64,000 bases of DNA from an archaeon (GTDB lineage: Archaea; Nanobdellota; Nanobdellia; Woesearchaeales; GW2011-AR15). Each line of letters begins with the position of its first letter. Position 1 is the first letter of the stretch. The DNA lies in assembly GCA_018657065.1 (NCBI GenBank), contig JABHXU010000009.1, positions 1-64,000 on the forward strand. The letters run 5' to 3'. A program made the position numbers and the translations under genes. The notes beneath the pieces were generated by a model. The model saw only the letters and a list, made by a program, of their open reading frames with translations, searched no databases and was not told the DNA's origin. Positions 26,242 through 36,419 of this stretch are shown in pieces.

Positions 26242-27321
26242 ATGAAAGTTATGGGTGTATTTGACGAGATGCTTAAAAGTGGAGAATCCTTATTTATGGA
26301 TCCTGTTGCTTTAGATTATGATTATCTTCCTAAATTAATTCCTTATAGAGAAAAAGAACAAAGACAAGTTGCTCTATGTATAAAGCCTTTGTTTGGAAAC
26401 AGAAATGGAAAAAACGTGTTAGTTCATGGTGCACCAGGAATAGGAAAAACTGCAGCAATAAAACATATTTTTAGAGAATTAGAAGATAAAACAGATGATA
26501 TTATTCCCATATACATTAATACTTGGCAAAAAAATACAACTTATAAAATTGTTGTAGAAATTTGTGATCAATTAAACTATAAATTTACTCATAATAAAAA
26601 AACAGAAGAATTATTTGCAATTGTTCAAAAAGATTTAAACAAAAAATCTGTAGTATTTTGTTTTGATGAAATTGATAAAGTTGAAGATTTAGATTTTTTA
26701 TATATGATTTTAGAAAAACTTTACAGAAAAACAATAATTTTAGTTACTAATTATAAAATCTGGGCAGTTAATCTTGATGAAAGAATTAAATCAAGATTAA
26801 ATTTAGAATCACTAGAATTTCAAAAATATAACTCAAGTGAATTAAAAGGAATTTTACATGAAAGATTAAAATATGCTTTTGTACCTAATGTTTGGGATAC
26901 TGCAGCTTTAGAAATGGCTGTACGAAAAACTGCTGTTGTTGGTGACGTTAGAACTGGTTTATATATTCTTAGAGAGGCAGGAAATAATGCTGAAAATAGA
27001 TCAAGTAGAAAAATTGAAATTGATGATGTTAAGCACGCAATATCTAGTATTTCAGAAATAAAAATTAAAAAAACTACAGAACTTAAAGATGAAGAGCAAA
27101 TGGTTCTAAAATTAATTAAAGATAATTCTGGGAAAAAAATTGGAGATTTGTTTAATATTTACAAAGAACAAGGTGGAGAAGGGGTCTATAAAACATTTCA
27201 AAGAAAAATTGAATTCTTATCAAAAAACAAATTTATCTCAACTAAAAAACAGCTTGGAGGCAATGAGGGCACCACTACATTAGTTAATTATGAGAGAGAA
27301 ACTAAGTTAGATGAATACTAA
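26242..27321 (+). CDS. cdc6: Origin recognition/replication initiator Cdc6/Orc1
   Basis: About 359 residues. AAA+ ATPase: Walker A GAPGIGKTA (~residues 63-71), Walker B VVFCFDEID, sensor 1 in ILVTNYK, and sensor 2 in GDVRTGLYILREA. A C-terminal winged helix follows (~285-355: VYKTFQRKIEFLSKNKFI). Binds origin DNA and loads MCM. In-frame TTG (26233) and ATG (26251) are alternative starts. Neighbouring gins51 supports a replication cluster. Confidence 0.92.
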   Translation: MKVMGVFDEMLKSGESLFMDPVALDYDYLPKLIPYREKEQRQVALCIKPLFGNRNGKNVLVHGAPGIGKTAAIKHIFRELEDKTDDIIPIYINTWQKNTTYKIVVEICDQLNYKFTHNKKTEELFAIVQKDLNKKSVVFCFDEIDKVEDLDFLYMILEKLYRKTIILVTNYKIWAVNLDERIKSRLNLESLEFQKYNSSELKGILHERLKYAFVPNVWDTAALEMAVRKTAVVGDVRTGLYILREAGNNAENRSSRKIEIDDVKHAISSISEIKIKKTTELKDEEQMVLKLIKDNSGKKIGDLFNIYKEQGGEGVYKTFQRKIEFLSKNKFISTKKQLGGNEGTTTLVNYERETKLDEY

Positions 27322-27361
27322 CTAAATCTTTAAATATTTACTTTGCATACTGTTTTTTATT

Positions 27362-28042
27362 ATGGGGGATATTATTACTTATGAGAATCTATACGAAGTA
27401 GTTCGTAAAGAAAAATCTAGTGACGCTCTACAAAAACTTAATTCTAATGTTATTAGTCAAATGACTGATTATTTAAGAACAAAAATCCAAGTATATAAAG
27501 AAGCTAAACAAAAAAACTTACCTGATTTAGAAAAAATTCGAACTCAAGTTCTGAGTGCTAGAAGACTTATAAAAAATTTATATGAGCTTAGAGAAAGAAA
27601 AATAGTAAATTTATCTGTAACTAAAAGTAGGGCAAAATCTAATTTAGAGGAAGAAGAGAACCTTTTAGACTATGAAAAACAATTGCTTGGTGAACTGTGT
27701 AATAATATAACAAAGTTACGAAAAACAGTTCTATTAAACCTTCTAAACGCAAAGACACCAGGAAGTGAAGCAGAACCTAATAAAAACACACAAGAATCTA
27801 AACCTGTGCAAAATGTTGAGGAAAAAAAATTAGCAGAAGTATCTAAAGAAGAATCTAAACAAGAAGTAAAAACAGTTATGATTCGATTTACCAATAATGT
27901 TCCTAAATTTTTAGGAAAACAAATGGAAGTTTATGGACCTTTTAAACCTGGTGACATAGCTAACTTAGATATTGATATAGTAAATATATTAATTAAAAAA
28001 GAAGTTGCTGAGATTATAGTAAGCGATAGTCCAGTTAATTAG
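27362..28042 (+). CDS. gins51: Archaeal GINS subunit, Gins51-type
   Basis: 226 residues. An N-terminal helical A domain (~1-125) is followed by a charged, disordered linker (~130-165) and a short C-terminal B domain (VMIRFTNNVPKFLGKQMEVY, then YGPFKPGDIANLD, ending ILIKKEVAE). This A-then-B order defines Gins51 (Sld5/Psf1-like). GINS joins MCM and Cdc45/GAN in the replicative helicase. It lies 40 nt after cdc6 on the same strand. I assign it from the B-domain pattern; sequence drift is strong in the A domain. Confidence 0.85.
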   Translation: MGDIITYENLYEVVRKEKSSDALQKLNSNVISQMTDYLRTKIQVYKEAKQKNLPDLEKIRTQVLSARRLIKNLYELRERKIVNLSVTKSRAKSNLEEEENLLDYEKQLLGELCNNITKLRKTVLLNLLNAKTPGSEAEPNKNTQESKPVQNVEEKKLAEVSKEESKQEVKTVMIRFTNNVPKFLGKQMEVYGPFKPGDIANLDIDIVNILIKKEVAEIIVSDSPVN

Positions 28043-28117
28043 ATTTCTAAATATTAAAGTAATATAAAAATAATAAATAAATTAAATATTAAATAATTAA
28101 GAATAAAAATTTTAAGA

Positions 28118-28426
28118 TTATACAATCTCAAATCTCTTAGCTCTAAATCCTTGTCTTTGAACATGGAATTTTTTGCAATCTAGACACTGAAATTTAATAT
28201 CTGATTTTTTAGTTTGTTTTTTACCAGTCATTTTCCATTTAGTAATAGCTGGTTTAGAATACTTACCGTGGTTACCAAATCCTCTAGCTTGTCCTCTTAA
28301 TTTTGCTCTATATTTTGATCCATACGATAAACTTGATGATTTACCTTTTTTAACTTGGTAAACTTTGTGTTCTGTATGTTTTTTACATGTTGGACAATGT
28401 GTTCTCTTCGATTTAGGTAGTTTCAT
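28118..28426 (-). CDS. rpl44e: Ribosomal protein L44e (eL42)
   Basis: 102 residues from ATG 28426 (MKLPKSKRTHCPTCKKHTEH); an upstream in-frame ATG at 28450 is not conserved. Zinc ribbon Cys pairs CPTC near the N-terminus and CLDC near residue 82, and a basic loop (GSKYRAKLRGQARGFG). Large-subunit protein near the E site. Archaea/eukaryote-specific, which helps classify the window. Confidence 0.95.
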   Translation of the reverse strand: MKLPKSKRTHCPTCKKHTEHKVYQVKKGKSSSLSYGSKYRAKLRGQARGFGNHGKYSKPAITKWKMTGKKQTKKSDIKFQCLDCKKFHVQRQGFRAKRFEIV

Positions 28427-28526
28427 GACTATTCTGGAAAAAAGAGTCATTTAAAAAGCTTTTGAAATTGGAACTATTTTAAAGCTCAAAAATAGTTTAG
28501 ATTTCTTATGTTTTGTATAGATAATA

Positions 28527-29063
28527 ATGAATAAAATCAAACAACTTAAATTAAAGAAATTATTTTCTTTTTTTATGAGTGTTCCTAAACAACCAAAAAA
28601 TGCAAATTTAATCATTAGTTTAATGTATAGAGATGAGAAAGTCTATAATGAAGTTCTAGAAATCTTAATTAAAGAATTTGGGGAAATCAAAAAACAAACT
28701 GAAGTGTTTGATTTTAATTTTACTAAGTTTTATGAAGAAGAATTTGGAAAAGAATTAAAAAAAATATATTTAATCTTTGATCAAATTCAAATGGTAGATA
28801 TTGTTAAAATTAAGCATTATTGTTTTCAAATTGAGATGAAATATTCACAAATTGGACAAAGATTCATAAATATTGATTGTGGATATGTAACTAAAAATTC
28901 ATTTGTTTTAGCAAGTTTTAAAGAAAGAGCACATAGAATATTTGTTGGAGATGGAGTTTATGTAGATCTACAGCTAGTTAAAGAAAATAAAGAATGGAAA
29001 TCCTTTAAATGGACTTTCCCAGACATAGATAAAATAAAAAAATTATTTCTTGCAAAAACCTAG
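28527..29063 (+). CDS. DUF4416 family protein
   Basis: 178 residues. PKNANLIISLMYRDE near residue 22, FTKFYEEEFGKEL, then VKIKHYCFQIE, RFINIDCGYVT and ERAHRIFVGDGVYVDLQL fit the DUF4416 pattern (first strand with MY-x-D/E, Y-Y-x-x-E-x-G, N-x-D-x-G-Y, H-R-I-x-x-x-x-G-I-Y). Function unknown in all members. The last 21 nt overlap the convergent small membrane-protein gene. Confidence 0.75.
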   Translation: MNKIKQLKLKKLFSFFMSVPKQPKNANLIISLMYRDEKVYNEVLEILIKEFGEIKKQTEVFDFNFTKFYEEEFGKELKKIYLIFDQIQMVDIVKIKHYCFQIEMKYSQIGQRFINIDCGYVTKNSFVLASFKERAHRIFVGDGVYVDLQLVKENKEWKSFKWTFPDIDKIKKLFLAKT

Positions 29064-29393
29064 TGAACATTTACATTCACATTTTTGTACTTTATTGAAA
29101 ATACATGCAAATATTAATCCGGCTACAAAGAAATCTACAAAAGCCCATACCATTCCAAGTAAGATTCCTAGAAAGCTTAAGTTGTAACCTACATACACTG
29201 AACTAAGCATATGAACAAACGCTGTACCCCAACCAAGCCACGCAGCACTAACACTTAATATTAAAATGTAAATTGAAGCTGTTAATCCTAATGCAATACC
29301 TAATTTTTTAGGATGTAAGTGGTGGTCATGTTTTCTACTTTCACCAGATGATTTGCGGTGAGCTGTTTTATGATGAACTCCTTTTTTTGCCAT
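29043..29393 (-). CDS. Small membrane protein with His/Lys-rich start and Cys-rich end
   Basis: 116 residues. The N-terminal ~30 residues hold many His and Lys (KKGVHHKTAHRKSSG, KHDHHLHPKK), followed by two or three TM helices (ASIYILILSVSAAWLGWG, FLGILLGMVWAFVDFFVAG) and a C-terminal tail with four Cys (CECKCSLGFC). Similar archaeal proteins are sometimes labelled holin-like; that label is not evidence of phage origin. His and Cys clusters on the same side of the membrane suggest metal binding, which is inference. Confidence 0.6.
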   Translation of the reverse strand: MAKKGVHHKTAHRKSSGESRKHDHHLHPKKLGIALGLTASIYILILSVSAAWLGWGTAFVHMLSSVYVGYNLSFLGILLGMVWAFVDFFVAGLIFACIFNKVQKCECKCSLGFCKK

Positions 29394-29454
29394 TTTATTA
29401 TAAAATGAATAAGTTCACTATAAATATTTTTCTTTATTTAGTTACAACTCTTAA

Positions 29455-29829
29455 GTGACAAATAAAACGAAAGATTTATATAGTATTTGCAGATTTACTA
29501 CTGATATGTTAAAACAAATATCTGTAAAAGCAATAAAGGGAAAAAATGCATTAAAACAAATGTATAATGAAGCACAAATATATCTTGATAATATTGGGTT
29601 TTCAAAAGAACAAATTCTTTCTTTAACAGATAGCGATAAAGCAATTAGAACCTATTTGTTTTCACAAGGAAAAGAAAAAATACTACTTGAATATCAACAA
29701 GATAATGTTGAAGAAGTATTAAAACTTGTATTCCATCCTATGGAAATTAAATTTGTATATGATATTTTGCTTATGAGATTTAATCAATTAGCTAAAGAAA
29801 AAGGTTCAGTCTATATCTTTAATACGTAA
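29455..29829 (+). CDS. Unrecognised 124-aa helical protein
   Basis: Starts at GTG 29455, 27-36 nt after TATAAATATTTTT (leaderless pattern). Predicted mostly helical, no TM, one Cys. NALKQMYNEAQIYLDNIGFSKE has an EF-like helical look but no binding loop. No family recognised. It stands alone between two minus-strand genes, so it has its own promoter. Confidence 0.5.
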   Translation: MTNKTKDLYSICRFTTDMLKQISVKAIKGKNALKQMYNEAQIYLDNIGFSKEQILSLTDSDKAIRTYLFSQGKEKILLEYQQDNVEEVLKLVFHPMEIKFVYDILLMRFNQLAKEKGSVYIFNT

Positions 29830-29862
29830 TAATAAAATATTAAAAAAATATTAAGAAAAATT

Positions 29863-30609
29863 TTATTCAGCAGGTTTTTCTTCTGCTGGTTGTTCAGTTG
29901 CTGCTTCTTTCTTTTCTTCAACAGGTAAGAATTCACTAATTATTTGCAGTGGAAGTTCAGCTTCAAGCATTGCGGCTTCAATATCTTTTCTATCAGCATC
30001 TTTCATGTTAGCTAGAATTTCATTAGCTTTAGCTACGAATTCATCTCTTTTCTCTTCCATTTCTTTTTGCATTCTAACTCTTTCATCTTCTTGATCTTGA
30101 AGTTCTTGTGCACTTAATTTAGTTTTACCAGAAACAATTTTCTGATCATATTTTCCTAATTTTAATTCTTCTAAAAATTCAGGTACTGCTTTTCCCTCAA
30201 CTTTAATTCCCATTGATTGGCATGTTCCTAAAATTTCTTTAACTCTCATTATAGGATCTTTTCCTAAAAGAGCATCTTCTTTCATTTTTGAAATTTTAAT
30301 AATTTGCTCCATTTTTAAATCAGCTACAAATGCTGTGTTAGGAGTTCCAGAACCATTTTTAATACCTGTTTCTTTAATTAATAATTGAGATGTTGGTGGT
30401 GTACCAATAGAAATTTTATATTCTTTTGTATCAGAATCAACTGAAACTTTTACTGGAACTTGCATACCTGCAAAATCTCCTGTTTTTTTGTTAATATCAG
30501 CGACTATTTGACCTATATTGACTCCAAGTGGACCTAATGCTGGACCTAATGGTGGTGCAGCTGTTGCTTTTCCTCCTTGAACTAAGACTTCAACTACTTC
30601 GGTTGCCAT
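29863..30609 (-). CDS. rpl11: Ribosomal protein L11 with long C-terminal extension
   Basis: 248 residues against the usual ~160. Residues ~1-70 form the N-terminal domain (GGKATAAPPLGPALGPLGVN) and ~70-150 the rRNA-binding domain (LKMEQIIKISKMKEDALLG, ILGTCQSMGIKVEG). From ~160 on there is an extra ~85-residue acidic/helical tail, with a coiled segment (EDERVRMQKEMEEKRDEF) and a Glu/Ala/Pro-rich end. The core belongs to the GTPase-associated centre. The tail resembles nothing in standard L11. Confidence 0.95.
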   Translation of the reverse strand: MATEVVEVLVQGGKATAAPPLGPALGPLGVNIGQIVADINKKTGDFAGMQVPVKVSVDSDTKEYKISIGTPPTSQLLIKETGIKNGSGTPNTAFVADLKMEQIIKISKMKEDALLGKDPIMRVKEILGTCQSMGIKVEGKAVPEFLEELKLGKYDQKIVSGKTKLSAQELQDQEDERVRMQKEMEEKRDEFVAKANEILANMKDADRKDIEAAMLEAELPLQIISEFLPVEEKKEAATEQPAEEKPAE

Positions 30610-30723
30610 GGGGTTTTGAATTTACTGGAGATTTAAATAGTTATCGTTCCTTATAAAGACGGATATCATATTTGTACTAAAAAACATGGAACATTTATAA
30701 AGGTAAATTTGTTTATTTTGATT

Positions 30724-31841
30724 ATGTATAAAGCAAAAAAATATCTTGCTATTTTTTTTGGTATTTTGCTTGCATTTGTGATTATTGAATTATCTCTAGT
30801 TTTTTTACAAAACCAATATTTTGAAAGAACATTGAAACAAGAACTAAGTGAGATTAAGGATCCATCTCATAGAGTTATAATTTTAGGTGATTCAATGTCA
30901 ACAGGTAAATATGCGTGGCCATTATTTTTTGACAAAAAAATTAATAACAATTCAAAAAATTTAAGTTTGGAAATTATTAATTTAGCAATTCCAGGTAAAA
31001 CTTCAAAGTATTATGTAAATAATATTGAAAACATAATTGAAAAATATGAAAAAATCGATTTTGTAATTATAATGCTCGGAAATATCGAAAGAGTAAATAA
31101 ATACAATTCAAAGTTTGTAAATCATTTAAAATATTTACTTTCTGAAAATTTAATATATAATTATATTACTTTTTTTCCAATAATTTAAAGCTAAAATTAT
31201 TTAGCAAAAAAAATACAAAAGAAAAATCTTTAGAAGCTGCCAAAGAGTTAATTTTTCAAAATAATTTAGTATATGCAAAAAATTATTATGAAAATATTTC
31301 TAATGAAAGTGAGAAAATATTTGGTTTAGGTGTGGTTAATATGTTTGAGGGAGATCTAATAAAAGCAGAACATTATTTTAATTTATCAAATAGTTTTAAT
31401 TCAACAAAAGACTCAATTGAAGCTTTAGGACTAAATTTACTTAAAATGGGTAAAGAAGATGAAGCAAGGTTATTGTTAAGTGAAAATAATTATTATCCAA
31501 ATTATTTAAATTCTTATGATGAAACAAAAAAGAATCTTAAGTATCTTCATAACTACCTAGATAATAAGAATATATCTTTAATTGTAATGCAATATCCAGC
31601 ATTAAATACTGACTTTATTCAGAATATTTTTGACGATAATGAGGATGTTTTAATTGTTGATTCTAATACTATTCTTAATAAAGACTTAATTAAAAATAAA
31701 TATGATTCACTGTTTATAGACAAACAAGGAGTGAGTTTAAATACTGTGTATGTTGGTTACTATGGACATTGTACTAAGTTATGTAGTAAATTAATTGGAG
31801 AAAACTTAGCAAATAAAATTCAAATGAAATTTTTATCCTAA
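30724..31841 (+). pseudogene. Membrane-anchored SGNH/GDSL hydrolase-like gene, frameshifted
   Basis: The intact product would be ~370 residues. Start ATG 30724 lies ~27 nt after ATTTATAAAGG. N-terminal TM (YLAIFFGILLAFVIIELSL), block I VIILGDSMSTGKYAWP, IIMLGNIERV (block III-like), a middle with TPR-like repeats (GDLIKAEHYFNLSN), and a late YGHCTKLCSKLIGE that could supply the catalytic His. The reading frame breaks at T7 (31170-31176): the first frame ends TAA 31186-31188 and the second runs through NLKLKLFSKKNT to 31841. One added T would fuse them. Either error, decay or slippage. Confidence 0.75.
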
Positions 31842-31890
31842 AAATAAATTCATAAAAAAGTTTAAAAAAGAAGGATTCTTTTATCTTTTT

Positions 31891-32403
31891 ATGGCAGATC
31901 AAATAGACATATTGGAAGGGCAACCATGCCCTATGTGTAGTAAAAAGACATTAACATTAAGAGAGATCACTAGAGAAATACCTTATTTTGGTATGAGTTT
32001 TGTTTTTTCAATGGATTGTTCTGAATGTGATTATCACATGGCGGATGTTGAGCTTGAATCTGATGGTAAAGCAATTAAGCAGACTATTGAAATTGAATCA
32101 GAAGAAGATCTAAACATTCGTGTAATTAAATCAAGTACTGCCACTATAAAAATACCAAGATTAGTTGAAATTACACCAGGACCAATTTCTAATGGATATA
32201 TAACTAACGTTGAAGGAATTTTAAATAGAATTAAAAAAATTATTGAATCTAAAAGAGATGATGAAGATAAGTCAATAAGAAAAAAAGCAAAGAACCAACT
32301 AAAAAAAATTCAAAAAGTTATTTGGGGAAGAGAAAAAATAACATTGACTATAACAGATCCAAAGGGAAATTCAGCTATTGTTAGTGATAAAGTTAAGAAA
32401 TAA
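31891..32403 (+). CDS. ZPR1 zinc-finger protein
   Basis: 170 residues. CPMC near residue 13 and CSEC near residue 48 form the C4 zinc finger; the ZPR1 beta-domain follows (RVIKSSTATIKIPRLVEITPG, then GPISNGYITNVEGIL). Archaea encode this single ZPR1 module. In eukaryotes ZPR1 assists elongation factor 1A folding; the archaeal role is presumed similar. Divergent of none, it precedes MTAP by 82 nt on the same strand. Confidence 0.9.
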   Translation: MADQIDILEGQPCPMCSKKTLTLREITREIPYFGMSFVFSMDCSECDYHMADVELESDGKAIKQTIEIESEEDLNIRVIKSSTATIKIPRLVEITPGPISNGYITNVEGILNRIKKIIESKRDDEDKSIRKKAKNQLKKIQKVIWGREKITLTITDPKGNSAIVSDKVKK

Positions 32404-32484
32404 TTTTATTCTAATATACCTTTTTTATTATATAAATCTTTTTAAATGAAATTTAAACCTCTTAAATATGGGTGATTTACAGAT

Positions 32485-33255
32485 ATGGCAATAGGACTGA
32501 TTGGGGGATCAGGGGTATATGATCCAGAATTATTGAAAAATATTGAAGAAGTTAAAGTTCACACTCCTTATGGGGCACCTTCTGATGTTTTTACAAAAGG
32601 AGAAATTGGAGGTAAAACAGTTTATATTTTACCTAGGCATGGTAAAAATCATTCTTTTAATCCTACAAATGTTCCATATAAAGCAAACATTTGGGCATTT
32701 AAAAAACTTGGATGTAAAAGATTAATTACTGTTTCTGCAGTAGGATCATTAAAAGAAGAATTAAAACCTGGTGATTTTGTTTTTACAGATCAATTTGTAG
32801 ATAGAACAACTAAAAGAGATCAAACTTTATATGGTAGTGTTCATATTTCAGTTGCTGAACCTTTTTGTCCTAATCTAAGAAAAGTATTAGTTGATCAAGC
32901 AGAAAAATTAGGTTATAGACATCATAAAAATGGAACTTGTGTTGTTATTGAAGGACCTAGATTTAGTTCAAAAGCAGAATCAAAAATATATCAATCTTGG
33001 GACTCAGATATTATTAATATGACTCTTGTTCCTGAAGTAGTTTTAGCTAGAGAAGCAGAAATTAGTTATGCTAATATTGCAATGGTAACAGATTATGACA
33101 CTTGGAAAGATCAACAAGTCAGTCACGCAGCAGTATTAGAAACTATGAAAAACAATTTAGATAGAGTAAAAGAGCTTTTAATGACTGTTATACCTAAAAT
33201 CGATGATGAAACAGTTTGGCCTTCTAATGATACATTAAAAGACGCAGGAATGTAA
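32485..33255 (+). CDS. mtnP: S-methyl-5'-thioadenosine phosphorylase
   Basis: 256 residues, full length. Phosphorolyses MTA (from SAM use) to adenine and methylthioribose-1-phosphate. Motifs: IGGSGVYDP (phosphate-binding Ser), LPRHGKNHSFNPTNVPYKAN, VSAVGSL, IEGPRFSSKAE, and IINMTLVPEVVLAREAEI, where MT marks MTA rather than purine nucleoside specificity. TATATAAATC upstream (~32430) and a short leader. Functionally linked to metK in this window. Confidence 0.92.
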   Translation: MAIGLIGGSGVYDPELLKNIEEVKVHTPYGAPSDVFTKGEIGGKTVYILPRHGKNHSFNPTNVPYKANIWAFKKLGCKRLITVSAVGSLKEELKPGDFVFTDQFVDRTTKRDQTLYGSVHISVAEPFCPNLRKVLVDQAEKLGYRHHKNGTCVVIEGPRFSSKAESKIYQSWDSDIINMTLVPEVVLAREAEISYANIAMVTDYDTWKDQQVSHAAVLETMKNNLDRVKELLMTVIPKIDDETVWPSNDTLKDAGM

Positions 33256-33327
33256 TTATTAAACCTTCTAGTTTATTTTTTTTATACTATTTATATTTAA
33301 AGAACATAGTTTTACTACTTCAAATTA

Positions 33328-35033
33328 GTGAAACTTATGCAATTTGAAAAACCTCCTGAAAATCTTGAAGAATTAGTTGAAATAGGTTTCACTTCAGATG
33401 TACCACATAGGATTTCAGAAACAAAAAAACAAAGAAAATTAATTATTTCTAGAAGAGCTGCTATAAACTTTGGATTAGATCGTGAATATAGTACAATCCT
33501 TGATCAAATTAAAAGTGAAGAAGATATAATATTTATTGAGAATACAAAAACAGGTGAGTTATCAAAAAAAACAACTATTGAAGATATAATTCAGGAAGGA
33601 TTACATAGATTACAAAAAAGAAGTTGGTTAAAGCCTTACGATCAGATTAGAATAGTTGATCAAGAAAAAAAAAATGGAAACAATGGTTCATATACAGTAA
33701 CATTATACCATGTGATGAAGATATCGGTTCTGTAAAATTTAAAAAATCATATGACTCATTAATATTATCTCCACATACTAAGGGTGAAATTGAAAATTGG
33801 TCAAGTACAACTTTTCCTCTACAAATTGATTTAGAACATAAAATTGGCAAAGATTGTTTAAGTAGAGATGGTGAGAAATCATGGAGAAGATCAAGATCTA
33901 ATAAACAAAAGTTTGGTGATTTTTTTTATGGAACAAAACACAAAGAAATGAGATTATTGTATGATTATTTTCCCAGTGTAAAAGAAACTATTTCAAATGC
34001 ATTTTCTAGAGGATTAGGATATAGTGCATTATCCTTGTATGTTTTTACAAAAATGGCACTTATTTCTGCAGATAATGCATTAACTCAGGTTGATGCTAAC
34101 GTAGTTGCTACAATGGCGTTTTTAGCTACAAATTATCTTTTGATGAATACTTTAGGAAAAAGAAATGCTCTTTCTCATGAGCAAGGTCCATTAAAATTAC
34201 TTGAAAATCAAATATCAGAAATTGCAGATTTTAGGTATTCTGGATCTGAACTAGGTACTGCTCAAGCACATATTGAAGCAACAGTATCTGAAATGAATAA
34301 AATCTTAGCAGAAAATGATTTCGAGCAATTAAATGAAACTACATTAGTAAATCTACTAATCACAAAATATGGTAAAAATGGAACATATGGTGTTGAAAGA
34401 GAAATAATTTTACAAGATGTATTGAATGAATTAGATAAAGATATTCATCCTGAAGATATACGAGCGGAAGCTCCAAAGAATTTGGCCAATGTAAATTTGA
34501 TGAATAAAATTGATGCAATTAAAACTGCTTCATTAGTAGGTTTAACATATGCAACTAACTATTTTCCAATTTCATTAATGGGTTCAAAATTATTAAATAT
34601 AGGCATGCAGGCTGGAAGCAGTGTTATTCAAGCAGCAAGGTATAGATTAAATGGTCAAGTTAGTAGAATGTTTACGTATTTACATAGTTTAGGTCTATTA
34701 AGGGGTTATATGGATGAAGCAAATCAAAGACCTGTTAATATTGATCGAGATGCATTATCAACAAGATATTGGGGAACTGTAACAAATGCTTATAATTTAG
34801 GTTCTTTAGCCGGAGGTATTGCCGTAGCATCAGCATTAAGAGGATATAATGCAGGTCATACAGGGCTAGCTGATGCTTTTATGCTAACATTACTAGGTGG
34901 TGCAGCGGTATATAATTGGGTAAGTTCAAATAAAGCACATGGTAAGCCAAGCACACAAGATAAGCAAGGAACTGGTTTAAATTATGATATTGAAAAAATT
35001 ACTGAACCTCAGATATGTTCAGTATCTGCTTAA
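33328..35033 (+). pseudogene. Unrecognised membrane protein gene, frameshifted at A10
   Basis: The intact product would be ~568 residues. A soluble N-terminal part (~1-210) is followed by several hydrophobic Gly/Ala-rich segments (SRGLGYSALSLYVFTKMALI, AGGIAVASALRGYNAG, AFMLTLLGGAAVYNWV). No family recognised. The frame breaks at ten consecutive A (33665-33674). The first frame ends TAA at 33733-33735; the other frame continues EKKWKQWFIYSNIIPCDEDIG and is open to 35033. One added A restores it. GTG 33328 and ATG 33337 are both possible starts. Confidence 0.6.
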
Positions 35034-35126
35034 TTGTTATTTTGTATTTTATATTGTTTAAATTTCTTTTTTACATAAAAAATTAAACCAAAGTTTATAT
35101 ATTCAACAATACCTTAATTCTATATT

Positions 35127-35146
35127 AATATACAAATTTGTATATT
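35127..35146. promoter_or_regulatory. 20-bp perfect palindrome in the antiporter promoter
   Basis: AATATACAAATTTGTATATT, symmetric over all 20 bp, lies 24 nt before the antiporter ATG. A TTTATATATTC box is near 35094-35103, so it covers the expected start site and leader. A second inverted pair, TTCAACAA (35102-35109) and TTGTTGAA (35151-35158), surrounds it. Candidate repressor operator. Confidence 0.55.
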
Positions 35147-35169
35147 TAATTTGTTGAAGGTACTGCAAA

Positions 35170-36386
35170 ATGTTTGAAGTTACACATTTAGGGGGAGAAA
35201 TGGCTGTATTTATGCTAGCAATTATTCTAGGTGCTTTTTTAGCATCTAAAACAAATCAATCTGCACTTGTTGGTCAAATAATTTTAGGAATAATTATTGG
35301 TCCAGCTGTTTTAGGAGTTGTTACATATAATGAAGTAGTAAAGAATTTAGCTGAACTTGGAATAATTTTCTTAATATTTTTAGTTGGATTAGAGTGTAAA
35401 TTTAGTGAAGTATATACAAAAAAAAATATTGGTGTTGCAATCATAAGTGCAGGAGTTACATGGAGTTTTGGGTTTATTGTTTCACTATTATTTGGGTTTA
35501 GTTCACTACAAGGTGTATTTATTGCTACAGCAATTGTATCAACAAGTACTGCAGTTGTTGCTAGTTTACTTAAAGAAACAGGAAAAATTAAATCTACAAT
35601 AGGAAAAATAATTATGGGTGGATCAGCAATAAATGATATAATTGGACTTATAATTTTTTCAATTGTTGTTAGTGCAATTAAAACAAAAATGACATTAAGT
35701 ACAATTTTTTTCAAAGTTTTTTTGTCTATTTTATTTATATTTGCTTTTTTTAAAATTGGAAAAAAACTATCAAAATATCTTAAAAAAATTGAATATTGGG
35801 GTTTAATGAATGGACATAAAAAAATTGGATTTACTTTTAGTTTAATGATTGCTTTTTTTTTGCAGCAATATCTGAAATTGTAGGATTATCAACTATTATG
35901 GGAGCTTTTGTAGCAGGATTAGCTTTAGAACATATAAAAGACAGGGATTTTAGAATTGGAGCCGAATATCTAGAAATGATATTTGGATCAATATTTTTTG
36001 TTTCACTTGGATTATTAGTTAATAGTTTATTTGATCCTCTAAAAAACATATTAATTGTAGTTTGTTTACTTGGAGCAGCAATTTTAGGAAAGTTAATAGG
36101 TGGATATTATGCTTGTAGAATTGGAAAAACAAAGCTTACAAAAAAAGAATCAATCATTGTAGGAATTGGTTTAAGTCCAATAGGTGAAATTGCTGCTTTA
36201 GCAGCTCTTGTTGCGTTTCAAAATGGAATTTTTACTAGTGAAATCTACTCTTCAATTATTTTTGTAAGTATTATTTCAAGTGTTATTGTTCCAATGATTC
36301 TAGTAAAATTAATGAATATTAAAAAAGAGCAAAAATCTGAATTTAGATTAGATATAAAACATAGAAAATCTCTAATATATCAGTAA
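35170..36386 (+). pseudogene. Kef/NapA-type Na+/H+ antiporter gene, frameshifted at T9
   Basis: The intact product would be ~405 residues, 12-13 TM helices, CPA2-like: QIILGIIIGPAVLG, ELGIIFLIFLVGLE, ATAIVSTSTAVVA, FVAGLALEH, GLSPIGEIAAL. The ion-binding pair on the unwound helix is Asn-Asp (GGSAINDIIGL) where CPA2 exchangers usually have Asp-Asp, a change linked in other antiporters to electroneutral transport. The frame breaks at T9 (35853-35861): the first frame stops at TAG 35881-35883, while FFAAISEIVGLSTIMG continues in the other. One added T restores it. Confidence 0.85.
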
Positions 36387-36419
36387 ATATTTATTAAGGA
36401 AGTATACTTCTAAGAAGTT

